Source: JAFAZJ01 sp050183765 (GTDB taxonomy: Bacteria; Pseudomonadota; Alphaproteobacteria; Reyranellales; Reyranellaceae). From it: 15,212 nucleotides of DNA. Positions 6,903 through 13,746 of this stretch are shown piece by piece. Under the pieces are notes generated by a model. It did not search any database. It was not told the origin of the DNA and saw only the letters and a list, made by a program, of their open reading frames with translations. Position 1 is the stretch's first letter. Each line of letters opens with the position of its first letter. The position numbers and the translations under genes were made by a program. Where the stretch lies: NCBI GenBank assembly GCA_050183765.1, contig JBFXAZ010000122.1, positions 1 to 15,212 of the forward strand, given 5' to 3'.

Positions 6903-8012
6903 TCAGTTCGCCTTGGGCAGCAGCAGGTACATGCGCCCGCCGCTGTTGAAGCGCCCGGCGATATCGCCCAGCGCGTTGCCCGAGCCGAGATAGATGTCGC
7001 CGCGGCCGGCCCCCTTGATGTCGCCGCCGGTATCCTGCGCTACCGTCAGGCGGCGATAGGGCGTCGCCGCGCCGCCGCGCGTGCCCGGCCGCATCGTGTC
7101 GATCCAGACCGGGATGCCGTAGGGCATCACCGAGGCGTCGACGGCGAGGCTGCGGCCCGAGGTGAGCGTCACCCCCTGCGCGCCGATCGGGCCGGCGCCT
7201 TGCGTGCTCTTGAAGAAGACGTAGCGTTCATTGCGCCGCATCACATCGCGCGAACGCTGCGGATTGGACAGCAGCCACTTGCGGATGCTCTGCGCGGTCA
7301 CCTGGTCCTTGGGAATCGCGCCCTCGTCGGCCAGCACCCTGCCGATCGCGGTGTAGGGCCGGTTGTTGGTGCCGTCAAAGCCCAAGCGCAACAGGCCGCC
7401 TTCGACCAGGGCGACGCGCCCGCTGCCCTGGATCTGCATCTCGAACAGCCCGATGGGATCCTCGACCCAGGCGACCTCCAGCCCCCGGCTGCGCAGGCCG
7501 CCGTTCTCGATCTCGGCGCGCGTCAGATACGGCTTGTCGGCCTGCAGGTCGGGCGGCCGCTTGTAGACGGGGATGGTAAAGCGCCGCGACGGCGCCCTGC
7601 TGCCGCGCAGCACGGGTTCATAATAGGCGGTGTACTTGACGTCGACGCCCTGGCCGCCGACCGCGTAGGCCTGGAAATTCTGCTCGAAGAAGGCGTGCGC
7701 CGATCGCGAGTCGCGTGCCCTCGCGGCGCGCCCACAGACGCGCTTCCAGTCGTCCGCGCCTGCGCGCAGCTCGCCGTTGTCGGCGCCGATACGGGTGTCG
7801 CCGCCCGCGATCAGGCGCGGGCAGGAGCGGCGGAACGCCAACGCGGCATCGGTGAGATTGTCTTCGCGCCAGCCCGGCAGCTCGGCGAAGGCCACGGGCC
7901 TCAAGGTGGGAAGCGGCCTACGGTCGGCGCCGACGCCTTCACCGGCCGTGCAGCCGGCCAGAACGGCCAGGCCAAGGGCGCCGAACACCCAACGTAGAGC
8001 TGCGATGTGCAA
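6903..8012 (-). CDS. mltA: Membrane-bound lytic murein transglycosylase A (lipoprotein)
   Basis: A 369-residue MltA. The N-terminus is a compact lipoprotein signal with LAGC lipobox and lipidated Cys21, followed by Thr, which suggests outer-membrane sorting. Residues about 100-260 are the MltA domain ('FTGYYEP'-like 'KYTAYYEPVL', 'IQGSGRV'), and the C-terminal 3D domain carries 'AQDTGGDIKGAGRGDI', where the Asp is the catalytic acid of the family. It cleaves peptidoglycan glycan strands with formation of 1,6-anhydro-muramic ends. I start it at TTG 8012 because GGGAG lies 8 bases before it and the signal peptide is then normal; the alternative GTG 8075 would add 21 residues before the signal. 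It follows the Tim44-like gene by 90 bases and runs into lutA. Confidence 0.92.
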   Translation of the reverse strand: MHIAALRWVFGALGLAVLAGCTAGEGVGADRRPLPTLRPVAFAELPGWREDNLTDAALAFRRSCPRLIAGGDTRIGADNGELRAGADDWKRVCGRAARARDSRSAHAFFEQNFQAYAVGGQGVDVKYTAYYEPVLRGSRAPSRRFTIPVYKRPPDLQADKPYLTRAEIENGGLRSRGLEVAWVEDPIGLFEMQIQGSGRVALVEGGLLRLGFDGTNNRPYTAIGRVLADEGAIPKDQVTAQSIRKWLLSNPQRSRDVMRRNERYVFFKSTQGAGPIGAQGVTLTSGRSLAVDASVMPYGIPVWIDTMRPGTRGGAATPYRRLTVAQDTGGDIKGAGRGDIYLGSGNALGDIAGRFNSGGRMYLLLPKAN

Positions 8013-8020
8013 GAAGGGCT

Positions 8021-8025
8021 CTCCC
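8021..8025 (-). promoter_or_regulatory. Ribosome-binding site that decides the TTG start of mltA
   Basis: GGGAG on the minus strand, 8 bases before TTG 8012. No equally good site precedes the alternative GTG at 8075. Confidence 0.5.
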
Positions 8026-8102
8026 GGATTGTGGGGTCCCGCCTGCAAGAGCGCGGGGCCGGCCGACGATTCCACGTCGGGGCCCCGGATGGAACCCTGA
8101 AT

Positions 8103-8798
8103 TCAGCTCTCGCTGTCAGTGCCGACCAGCAGCCAGTTCGGATTGTCGGAGCGTGTATCGCGCGCGAAGGTCCAGACATCGGTCACGCGATCGACCGTGT
8201 TCGGATTGCCGTCGACCACGAGGCCGTCCGGCCCACGCGTGACGTTGATCTGCTCGGTGACGAACCGCATGGTCACATGCGCCATGCTGCCGCGCAGCTC
8301 GGCGCGCACCAGCTCGGTCGAATCGAAACCGATCAGGCTGGTCTCCAGCACACGCCCGTGCGCCTGGCGGTCCTTCACCGCGGCTTCGAAGCTGCCGAAG
8401 GTGGCGTCGTCGAGCAGCGGCCGCAGGGACGCGAGGTCGCCCTTGGCGAAGGCGCCGACGATCATCTCGAAGGCCGCGCGCGCGCCGCCGCCGAAGCCAT
8501 GCGGATCGAAGCTGCGATCGGCCTGGCGGATCGCCTCGATGCCGGCCGCCGCAGCCGGCGCGATGCGCACCTGACCGCCGGAACGCGGCGGTGGCGGCAG
8601 CGGCTCGTTGCTGGGCCGCGGCAGCTGCACCACGTTTCCATTGTCGCGCCGCGCCTCTGGCGTGGGCGCGGGCGGCGCGAACGGATCCTGCGTCGGCGGC
8701 CGTTCATTGCCGGTGCGGCGACCCAGGACGGAGCGCAGCCGCAGCACCAGGAACACCGCAACGAGGGCAATCAGGATGATTTCGATATGGCTGCCCAT
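8103..8798 (-). CDS. Tim44/TimA-family putative adaptor protein
   Basis: A 231-residue protein with one N-terminal membrane helix ('HIEIILIALVAVFLVLRLR', residues about 4-22) followed by Arg-rich text, a Pro-rich linker (about 35-75), and a C-terminal Tim44-like domain (about 90-228) marked by 'AFEMIVGAFAKGDLASLRPLL' style helices and 'VTDVWTFARD'. Alphaproteobacterial members are inner-membrane proteins related to the matrix domain of mitochondrial Tim44 and are thought to act as envelope adaptors. ATG 8798 is preferred: GAGG lies 5 bases upstream and the membrane helix then starts at once; an upstream in-frame ATG near 8924 adds 42 unlikely residues over the promoter region. It is usually adjacent to mltA in this class, as here. 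First gene of the seven-gene block. Confidence 0.85.
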   Translation of the reverse strand: MGSHIEIILIALVAVFLVLRLRSVLGRRTGNERPPTQDPFAPPAPTPEARRDNGNVVQLPRPSNEPLPPPPRSGGQVRIAPAAAAGIEAIRQADRSFDPHGFGGGARAAFEMIVGAFAKGDLASLRPLLDDATFGSFEAAVKDRQAHGRVLETSLIGFDSTELVRAELRGSMAHVTMRFVTEQINVTRGPDGLVVDGNPNTVDRVTDVWTFARDTRSDNPNWLLVGTDSES

Positions 8799-8845
8799 GG
8801 AAACCTCGCCGACCGAAGCGCCCCATACCCGCCTCGGCCCCAATC

Positions 8846-8874
8846 TACATAAGCGGAGGCCCATGAAAGGGCAA
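8846..8874 (-). promoter_or_regulatory. Possible promoter of the Tim44-mltA-lut block
   Basis: On the minus strand TTGCCC (8874-8869) and TATGTA (8851-8846) are separated by 17 bases, about 50 bases before the Tim44-like ATG. The match is moderate (4 of 6 and 3 of 6). It lies directly downstream of the hairpins that probably end the cyclase transcript, the expected place for a new promoter. Confidence 0.4.
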
Positions 8875-8884
8875 GGCAAGCGGC

Positions 8885-8922
8885 AATCCGGCCCAGGCCC
8901 GGATTTGGCCCTGAAATAGGGC
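8885..8922 (-). terminator. Two-hairpin terminator after the cyclase gene
   Basis: On the minus strand, three bases after the cyclase stop, GCCCT and AGGGC (8922-8908) make a 5-base stem with a 5-base loop. Three bases on, AATCCGG and CCGGATT (8905-8885) make a perfect 7-base stem with a 7-base loop. No long T-run follows, so strength is uncertain. Position at the end of one block and before the next promoter supports a terminator. Confidence 0.5.
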
Positions 8923-8924
8923 AA

Positions 8925-10328
8925 TCACGCGGCAAGGATCACGAGGTCGAGAGGCGCGGCCACGCCGGCCACCGCGCGTTGCGCGCGACGCTCGACCGGC
9001 GCGACCGCGACATAGCCCTGTGCCGCGGCGAGATCGTAGGTGGCGGCATCGGTGAGCGCGCGCACACCCTCGTCCTTGGTGTGCTTCTCGAGCTTGGCGG
9101 CGAGGTTCACCGCGTCGCCGATGACCGTGTATTCCAGCCGGTCGCCGTCGCCCACCGCGCCGAAAATGACCCGGCCCGAGGCGATGGCGAGACCCACGCG
9201 CACAATCGCCTGGCCGGCGGCCTCGCGTTCGACGTTCCAGGCGGCGATCGCGGCGAGCACCGCGTCGGCGGCGCGCAGCGCGTCGGCCGCATAGGTCTCC
9301 CCGGGCCGCGCCGCACCGAAGGACGACAGGATGCCGTCGCCCAGGAACTTGTCGATGCTGCCGCCGGCCGCGAGGATCGCCGGGCAGACCCGGCTCTGAT
9401 ACTCCTGCAGCAGGCGCATCACCGCGTCGGGCTCCATCGACAACGACAACCGCGTGAAGCCGCGCAGGTCGGTCGTGAGGATCGCCGCGTCGCGCAGCTC
9501 GCCCTCGCCCGGCGCGATCGCCATCTCGCTGCGGCGGATGCGCTCGGCGACCTCGGGCGCAAGAAAGCGCGACAGATCGCGCGCCGCGACCTGCTCGGCG
9601 GCGGCGCGAATCAGCAGGCGGCGGGCGCGCGCGATGGCCAGCGCGAGCACCAGCGTCACGACCGTGATCGTGACGATGCGATCGACCTCGGCGCCGTAGA
9701 GGATGAAGTCCGTGCGGACGTACTCGACATAGTCACGCGTGCGGCAGGGATGCGCCTCGCAGCCCGGCGGGCGGCCGACGTTGTAGCCCCACCTCTCCGT
9801 CACGCCCGACGCGAACGCCACGAGGACGAGCCAGCCCACGACGGCCATCGCCCCGGCGAACAGCACGAACCGGACCTCGAAGCGCAGCGCGCGCAGGGCG
9901 ATGAGGATGAAGACATAGGCGAAGGTCGGCGCCTTGAGATAGAAGCCCGGCGGCTGGCCGTACTTGAGATGGAAGCTCCAGATCACCGCCATCAGCAGCG
10001 CGATATCGAGCACGACGGACGCGAACAGCATCCACGGCCGCAGCATGTGCCCTAACGCCAGGCCCAGCCGGATCAACGTGAGCGTGGCGTAGATCGCCAG
10101 GATGCCGTCGATCAGATCGACGCCCCGGATGATGTCGATGGCCTGTAGGCTGCCATGCGCCATCGGGGCGACATGATAGAGCGCGGCGAAGAACACCACG
10201 AGCAGCAGCTGCGCCAGGCTGACCAGGATCTCGCTGCGTTCCTGCTGCGCGCGGATGCGCGCAAGCACCCGTGCCGGCGGCGTGGGTTCGCCGACGCCGT
10301 CGAACAGCCAGCTCAGCATCGCTTTCAT
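8925..10328 (-). CDS. Six-helix membrane class III adenylate cyclase
   Basis: A 467-residue protein. Six hydrophobic helices occupy about residues 34-240; the loop between helices 5 and 6 carries two Cys ('GCEAHPC') that may be periplasmic. Residues about 275-455 are a class III nucleotide cyclase domain: metal ligands Asp287 ('TTDLRGFT') and Asp331 ('KFLGDG'), adenine-selecting Lys327 and Thr401, and transition-state Asn408. The usual Arg four residues after the Asn is Lys412 ('NLAAKLEKH'), an unusual change. The Lys/Thr pair predicts ATP as substrate and cAMP as product. The start ATG 10328 has only a weak GAG-type site. It is last in its block, 57 bases after the methyltransferase, and is followed by a hairpin pair. 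Confidence 0.88.
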   Translation of the reverse strand: MKAMLSWLFDGVGEPTPPARVLARIRAQQERSEILVSLAQLLLVVFFAALYHVAPMAHGSLQAIDIIRGVDLIDGILAIYATLTLIRLGLALGHMLRPWMLFASVVLDIALLMAVIWSFHLKYGQPPGFYLKAPTFAYVFILIALRALRFEVRFVLFAGAMAVVGWLVLVAFASGVTERWGYNVGRPPGCEAHPCRTRDYVEYVRTDFILYGAEVDRIVTITVVTLVLALAIARARRLLIRAAAEQVAARDLSRFLAPEVAERIRRSEMAIAPGEGELRDAAILTTDLRGFTRLSLSMEPDAVMRLLQEYQSRVCPAILAAGGSIDKFLGDGILSSFGAARPGETYAADALRAADAVLAAIAAWNVEREAAGQAIVRVGLAIASGRVIFGAVGDGDRLEYTVIGDAVNLAAKLEKHTKDEGVRALTDAATYDLAAAQGYVAVAPVERRAQRAVAGVAAPLDLVILAA

Positions 10329-10372
10329 GGCGCCACTCTACGCGCTTCGCCGATCGCACGGGATTGCGTCGT

Positions 10373-10391
10373 CGATAGCCGCACGCTATCG
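10373..10391. repeat. Inverted repeat between methyltransferase and cyclase genes
   Basis: CGATAGC and GCTATCG form a perfect 7-base stem around CGCAC. It spans the TAG of the methyltransferase gene and lies 45 bases before the cyclase ATG. It could be a terminator-like or processing hairpin, or a binding site for a dimeric regulator of the cyclase. The dyad is tight, with no T-run on either strand. Confidence 0.4.
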
Positions 10392-11234
10392 CGCCTTGCG
10401 CAGCCACAGGCTGGTCGACCATCCCTGCGGGTGGCGCGGCAGGCGCGCGGCCACGCACCGGCCGACGCGCCCGGCCAGGCGCGTGGCCGCGTAGGGCGAC
10501 GAGAACAGCGCCTCGTAGGCGCCCGACAACAGCAGCGGAATCACGCCCTGCTGCTCGTTGTAGTTCCGCCATGCCCAGGCCGGCGGATAGTCGTCGGGCA
10601 AGGCGATGTCATGGATGTGCACCAGCACATCCGGCGGCAGCATCGGCAGGACGCGGCCGAACAGCAGATCGACGTCGCTGCCCGGCATCAGGATATGGCT
10701 GGAGTCGACGAACAGCAGGTCGCCGGCGCGCAGCGCGGCGAACACCGCCGGATCGGCGTCGTGCACGGTACGCGGCACCACATCGACGCGCGGCAAGCGG
10801 CTGATGTCGGCGCGCGGCGCGGGATCGATCGCGGTGATCGTGCCCTCCTCCAGCGCCGCGGCGAGGAAGCGCGTCGAATGGCCGGAGCCGATCTCGACGA
10901 TGCGCCGGGGCTTGCGATGGCGCACCAGCGCATAGGCCGCACAGGCATCGAGCGTGGGAAACCAGGCCTGATCGAAGCGCGGCGCGGGACCCGCCCAGTC
11001 GGCCGGCAGCTCCTTGCGCGCGAGCGCCTCGAGCGCGGGGGCGGCGGCATCGATCAGGTCCAGCACCGCCTCGAACGACTCCCCGCGCGCGGCGAACAGC
11101 GTCTCGATCGCCTCGTAGCGCGGCGAGGCACTGGCGGCCGGCAGGGTCGCGGCATAGCGATAGGGAATGAACCAGCCGCGACGCCCGAGACCCAGCAGCG
11201 TCGGCAATCCGAGCCTCAATCGGCGCCAGAACAT
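10386..11234 (-). CDS. Class I SAM-dependent methyltransferase
   Basis: A 282-residue protein with a Rossmann-type methyltransferase core. Motif I is 'VEIGSGHSTRF' (113-123), followed by an acidic residue at the end of the next strand ('ITAIDPAP'), 'DLLFVDSSH' as the motif after beta-4, and 'HIHDIALPDDY' near the presumed active site, a pattern of the Methyltransf_24 type. The substrate is unknown; relatives modify sugars, small acids or cell-surface glycans. A basic and hydrophobic N-terminus (residues 1-30) may bring it near the membrane. The ATG at 11234 overlaps the TGA of the MBL gene as TGATG; a GTG one codon earlier is an equal candidate. Its stop lies inside an inverted repeat. Confidence 0.8.
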   Translation of the reverse strand: MFWRRLRLGLPTLLGLGRRGWFIPYRYAATLPAASASPRYEAIETLFAARGESFEAVLDLIDAAAPALEALARKELPADWAGPAPRFDQAWFPTLDACAAYALVRHRKPRRIVEIGSGHSTRFLAAALEEGTITAIDPAPRADISRLPRVDVVPRTVHDADPAVFAALRAGDLLFVDSSHILMPGSDVDLLFGRVLPMLPPDVLVHIHDIALPDDYPPAWAWRNYNEQQGVIPLLLSGAYEALFSSPYAATRLAGRVGRCVAARLPRHPQGWSTSLWLRKAR

Positions 11235-12088
11235 CACAGCGCCAGGGTCATGCCTTCGCGGGCGACCGTGATCCGTGCCAGGCCCGACCGCGCCGTGCCC
11301 GGACGTGCCGCGGCGGCGGCGGCGGCGATGCGATCCATGGTATCGTCGTCATGCGAGGGATCGTGGTGGAAGATCACCAGCGTGCCGACATCCGCCACGT
11401 CGGCGATGCGCATGCCTTCCTGCCAGGTCGAGTGGCCCCAGCCTTTGTACCGGGGATATTCCTCGTCGGTGTAGGTGCTGTCGTAGATCATGATGTCGGC
11501 GCCACGGCACAGATCGACGATGTTGCGATCGTGCTCGCCGGGCCGGTGCTCGGTGTCGGTGATGTAGCAGATCGACCTGCCGCCATGCTCGATGCGATAG
11601 CCGGTGGCGCCGTTGGGATGGTTGAGCGGCGCGGTGCGCAACGTTACGTCCGGTATCGGCGTCAGCGTGTCGCCGCAGGCGAAATCATGAAACTCGATCT
11701 TGGCCAGGAAGACGTCGAGCGACACCGGATAGAGCGGTGCCGCCATCACGTGCTTGACCACGTCGAGCAAGGTGAGGTCCGGCGCGAGATGCCCCGCCCA
11801 CAGGCGCACCCTGTGGTCCCTGCGCGCCATCGGCGCGAAGAACGACAAGCCGGTGATGTGGTCGAGATGGGTGTGGGTGAAGAAGATGTCGGTCTCGGTC
11901 GTCTGAGGCGGATTGGAGATCTTCACGCCGAGCTTGCGGATGCCGGTGCCGGCATCGAACACAAGGCGGCGGTCGCCGGCCATCACCTCGAGGCACGACG
12001 TGTTGCCGCCATAGCGGACGTACTCGGGGCCGCTGCAGGCGATCGAGCCGCGCACGCCCCAGAACGTCACCGACAAATCGGCTGCCAA
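11234..12088 (-). CDS. MBL-fold metallo-hydrolase
   Basis: A 284-residue metallo-beta-lactamase-fold protein. It opens with 'VTFWGVRGSIACSGPEYVRY', typical of the PhnP/cyclic-phosphodiesterase-like branch, and has the HxHxDH zinc motif (His72, His74, Asp76, His77), a later His in 'LNHPNG', Asp in 'ITDTEH', and a final 'FHHDPSHDD' near the end. Related proteins hydrolyse phosphodiesters; the exact substrate here is not determined. I start it at TTG 12088: AGGAG lies 7 bases before, and the conserved text begins 5 residues later; no ATG or GTG fits. Longer in-frame extension to 12382 overlaps the upstream oxidoreductase and is noise. The gene ends in TGATG overlap with the methyltransferase, so the two are translationally coupled. 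Confidence 0.85.
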   Translation of the reverse strand: MAADLSVTFWGVRGSIACSGPEYVRYGGNTSCLEVMAGDRRLVFDAGTGIRKLGVKISNPPQTTETDIFFTHTHLDHITGLSFFAPMARRDHRVRLWAGHLAPDLTLLDVVKHVMAAPLYPVSLDVFLAKIEFHDFACGDTLTPIPDVTLRTAPLNHPNGATGYRIEHGGRSICYITDTEHRPGEHDRNIVDLCRGADIMIYDSTYTDEEYPRYKGWGHSTWQEGMRIADVADVGTLVIFHHDPSHDDDTMDRIAAAAAAARPGTARSGLARITVAREGMTLAL

Positions 12089-12095
12089 CGCACCT

Positions 12096-12100
12096 CTCCT
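12096..12100 (-). promoter_or_regulatory. Ribosome-binding site that decides the TTG start of the MBL gene
   Basis: AGGAG on the minus strand with a 7-base spacer to TTG 12088. The frame has no ATG or GTG between the previous gene and the conserved N-terminal strand. Confidence 0.5.
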
Positions 12101-12138
12101 CGCGACCTCTGGCAGACCACCACCGGTCAATGCGCCCG

Positions 12139-13146
12139 TCAATTCACTTCGATCAGCAGCTTGCCGGTGTTCTCGCCACGATAGAGCATGGCGATCGCGT
12201 CCGGCGCCGCTTCGAAGCCGTGCAGCACGTGCTCGCGATAGCGCAGGTGCCCGCCGCGTATCCACCCTGCCAGGTCGCGCAGCGCCTCCTCGTAGCGATC
12301 CATCCAGTCGAACAGCAGGAAGCCCTCCATCCGCGCGCGCTTGACGAGAAGGTGCCGCTCGACGCGCGGGCCCGAGGGCCACGGGTCCCAGTTGGCGATC
12401 GAGGCCGTGCCGCAGATCACCACCCGGGCGCGCACCGCCAGGCGCGGCCAGACGGTCTCAGAGATGCGGCCGCTGGTGTTGTCGAAATAGACGTCGATTC
12501 CGCCGGGACAGGCCGCATCGAGCGCCGCGCCCAGATCGCCGTCGCGATAATCGATCGCCGCGTCGTAGCCGAACTCCTCCCGGCATTGCCGGACCTTCTG
12601 CGCGCCGCCGGCGATGCCGACGGTGCGACAGCCCTTCAGCCTGGCGATCTGGCCCACCGCCGAGCCCACCGAGCCGGCGGCGGTCGACACCACGACCGTC
12701 TCGCCCGCCCTGGGCAGGCCGACGCCGAGCAGGCCCCAATAGGCGGTCACGCCGTTGGTGCCGAGCACGCCCAGCGCCGTCGACATCGGCAGGTCGTGAT
12801 CGGTGACGCGCCGCGCGATACCGGCATCGACGGTGGCGTAGCGCTGCCAACCGAACATGCCGGCGACCCGATCGCCGGCTTTGAAGCCGTCGGCCTGGGA
12901 AGCCACCACCTCGCCGACGCCGAACGCCCGCATCACGTCGCCCACCGGCACCGGCGGCGCGTAGTTCGCGGCCGCGTTGACCCAGCCGCGCATCGCCGGC
13001 TCGACCGACACGAACCGGTTGGCGACGAGGATCTGGCCGGGCGCCAGTTCCGGCACCGGCGCCGTCTCGATCGCGAAATGTTCCGCTTGGGGCACGCCGA
13101 CCGGCCGCGATTTCAGGATCACCCGGCGATTCTCGATATTGCGCAT
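12139..13146 (-). CDS. MDR-family NADP-dependent oxidoreductase (CurA/leukotriene B4 dehydrogenase-like)
   Basis: A 335-residue medium-chain dehydrogenase/reductase of the zinc-independent type. The N-terminal half is a GroES-like fold ('LAPGQILVANRFVSVEPAMRG', where 'VEPAMRGW' is a signature of this subfamily), followed by 'GTNGVTAYWGLLGVG' and the nucleotide-binding 'AAGSVGSAVGQIARLKGC' (156-173). Catalysis expected: NADPH-linked reduction of an alkene in alpha,beta-unsaturated carbonyl compounds in the cytoplasm, as in YncB/CurA. The C-terminus 'GKLLIEV' is typical. The ATG at 13146 is preceded by GGAGG with a 10-base spacer; an in-frame upstream start near 13212 would run over the promoter. 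It is divergent from hspQ and followed by the MBL gene with a 50-base gap. Confidence 0.9.
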   Translation of the reverse strand: MRNIENRRVILKSRPVGVPQAEHFAIETAPVPELAPGQILVANRFVSVEPAMRGWVNAAANYAPPVPVGDVMRAFGVGEVVASQADGFKAGDRVAGMFGWQRYATVDAGIARRVTDHDLPMSTALGVLGTNGVTAYWGLLGVGLPRAGETVVVSTAAGSVGSAVGQIARLKGCRTVGIAGGAQKVRQCREEFGYDAAIDYRDGDLGAALDAACPGGIDVYFDNTSGRISETVWPRLAVRARVVICGTASIANWDPWPSGPRVERHLLVKRARMEGFLLFDWMDRYEEALRDLAGWIRGGHLRYREHVLHGFEAAPDAIAMLYRGENTGKLLIEVN

Positions 13147-13186
13147 GCGCCGCCTTCCTCCAACCGGAACCCGCTCATCGCCCGCG

Positions 13187-13215
13187 TTGCGATGGCCGCC
13201 GACGGAGCGCATTAT
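13187..13215 (+). promoter_or_regulatory. Predicted hspQ promoter
   Basis: TTGCGA (13187-13192), a 17-base spacer, and CATTAT (13210-13215), each 4 of 6 to the consensus. The expected start site is near 13222, leaving a leader of about 70 bases before the ATG at 13294. An in-frame ATG at 13222 would coincide with that start site. Confidence 0.45.
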
Positions 13216-13240
13216 CCTTCAATGGTTGGACGACTGTCCG
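13211..13240 (-). promoter_or_regulatory. Predicted promoter of the NADP-dependent oxidoreductase
   Basis: On the minus strand CGGACA (13240-13235), 18 bases, and GATAAT (13216-13211, 5 of 6 to the consensus). The -10 lies on nearly the same bases as the -10 of the divergent hspQ promoter. Confidence 0.4.
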
Positions 13241-13293
13241 CCATCCCGATTGCCGCCATGCAGCCGCAATCCGGCGACAGTCTAGGGGGCAAG

Positions 13294-13662
13294 ATGCAAA
13301 GGATAGTGACGATACAGGGCCAGCCCCCCGAGGGATTGACGCGGACCGCCAAGTTCGGGATCGGTCACGTGGTCAAGCACCGCGTGTATCCGTTCCGCGG
13401 GGTGATCTTCGACGTCGATCCGGTCTTCGCCAATACCGAGGAATGGCTGATGTCGATCCCGGAGGAAGTCCGTCCCCGGCGCGACCAGCCGTTTTATCAC
13501 CTGCTGGCCGAGAACGCGAAAACCACTTACGTGGCCTACGTTTCGGAGCAGAACCTGCTGCCCGACGAGACCGGCAAGCCGGTGGGTCATCCGCAGATCG
13601 CCGAGCTGTTCGCCGGCTTCCATGGCTCGTTCTACGCGCCGCGCCACATCAAGACGCACTGA
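13294..13662 (+). CDS. hspQ: Heat shock protein HspQ
   Basis: A 122-residue HspQ/YccV-like protein with the hemimethylated-DNA-binding-type fold. The conserved blocks are nearly complete: 'AKFGIGHVVKHRVYPFRGV', 'IFDVDPVFANTEEW', 'IPEEVRPRRDQPFYHLL' and 'YVAYVSEQNLL'. In enterobacteria HspQ is a stress-induced specificity factor for the Lon protease and slows DnaA accumulation; the same use here is inferred. I prefer ATG 13294, preceded by AGGGGG with a 4-base gap; the protein is then a little longer than the usual 105 or so. Two earlier in-frame ATGs (13222 and 13258) would add non-conserved residues. Transcription probably from the promoter at 13187-13215. Convergent or co-oriented neighbours give no functional clue. 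Confidence 0.92.
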   Translation: MQRIVTIQGQPPEGLTRTAKFGIGHVVKHRVYPFRGVIFDVDPVFANTEEWLMSIPEEVRPRRDQPFYHLLAENAKTTYVAYVSEQNLLPDETGKPVGHPQIAELFAGFHGSFYAPRHIKTH

Positions 13663-13698
13663 GGCGCGCCCTTCGCGTCCCACGTTGTTGTGACTCGG

Positions 13699-13718
13699 GG
13701 ACCGGCCGGCGCCGGTCC
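13699..13718 (+). terminator. Strong GC hairpin after hspQ
   Basis: GGACCGGC and GCCGGTCC form a perfect 8-base stem with a CGGC loop, 36 bases after the hspQ stop and 28 bases before the next ATG. No T-run follows, so it may be a Rho-assisted terminator or a leader hairpin of the histidine phosphatase gene. Confidence 0.45.
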
Positions 13719-13746
13719 ATCCTCCACAGCCGGGAGGAAGCCCGCC

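Noticed and set aside
6177..7997. 606-codon plus-strand frame opposite lutA and mltA
   Set aside because: Antisense shadow; no start signal, no domain, and it spans the boundary of two real genes.
8979..10055. 358-codon plus-strand frame opposite the cyclase
   Set aside because: Antisense shadow of a gene whose catalytic motifs are visible.
13222..13293. Longer HspQ beginning at ATG 13222
   Set aside because: The added residues do not match the family and AGGGGG precedes ATG 13294; kept only as a possible leaderless alternative.
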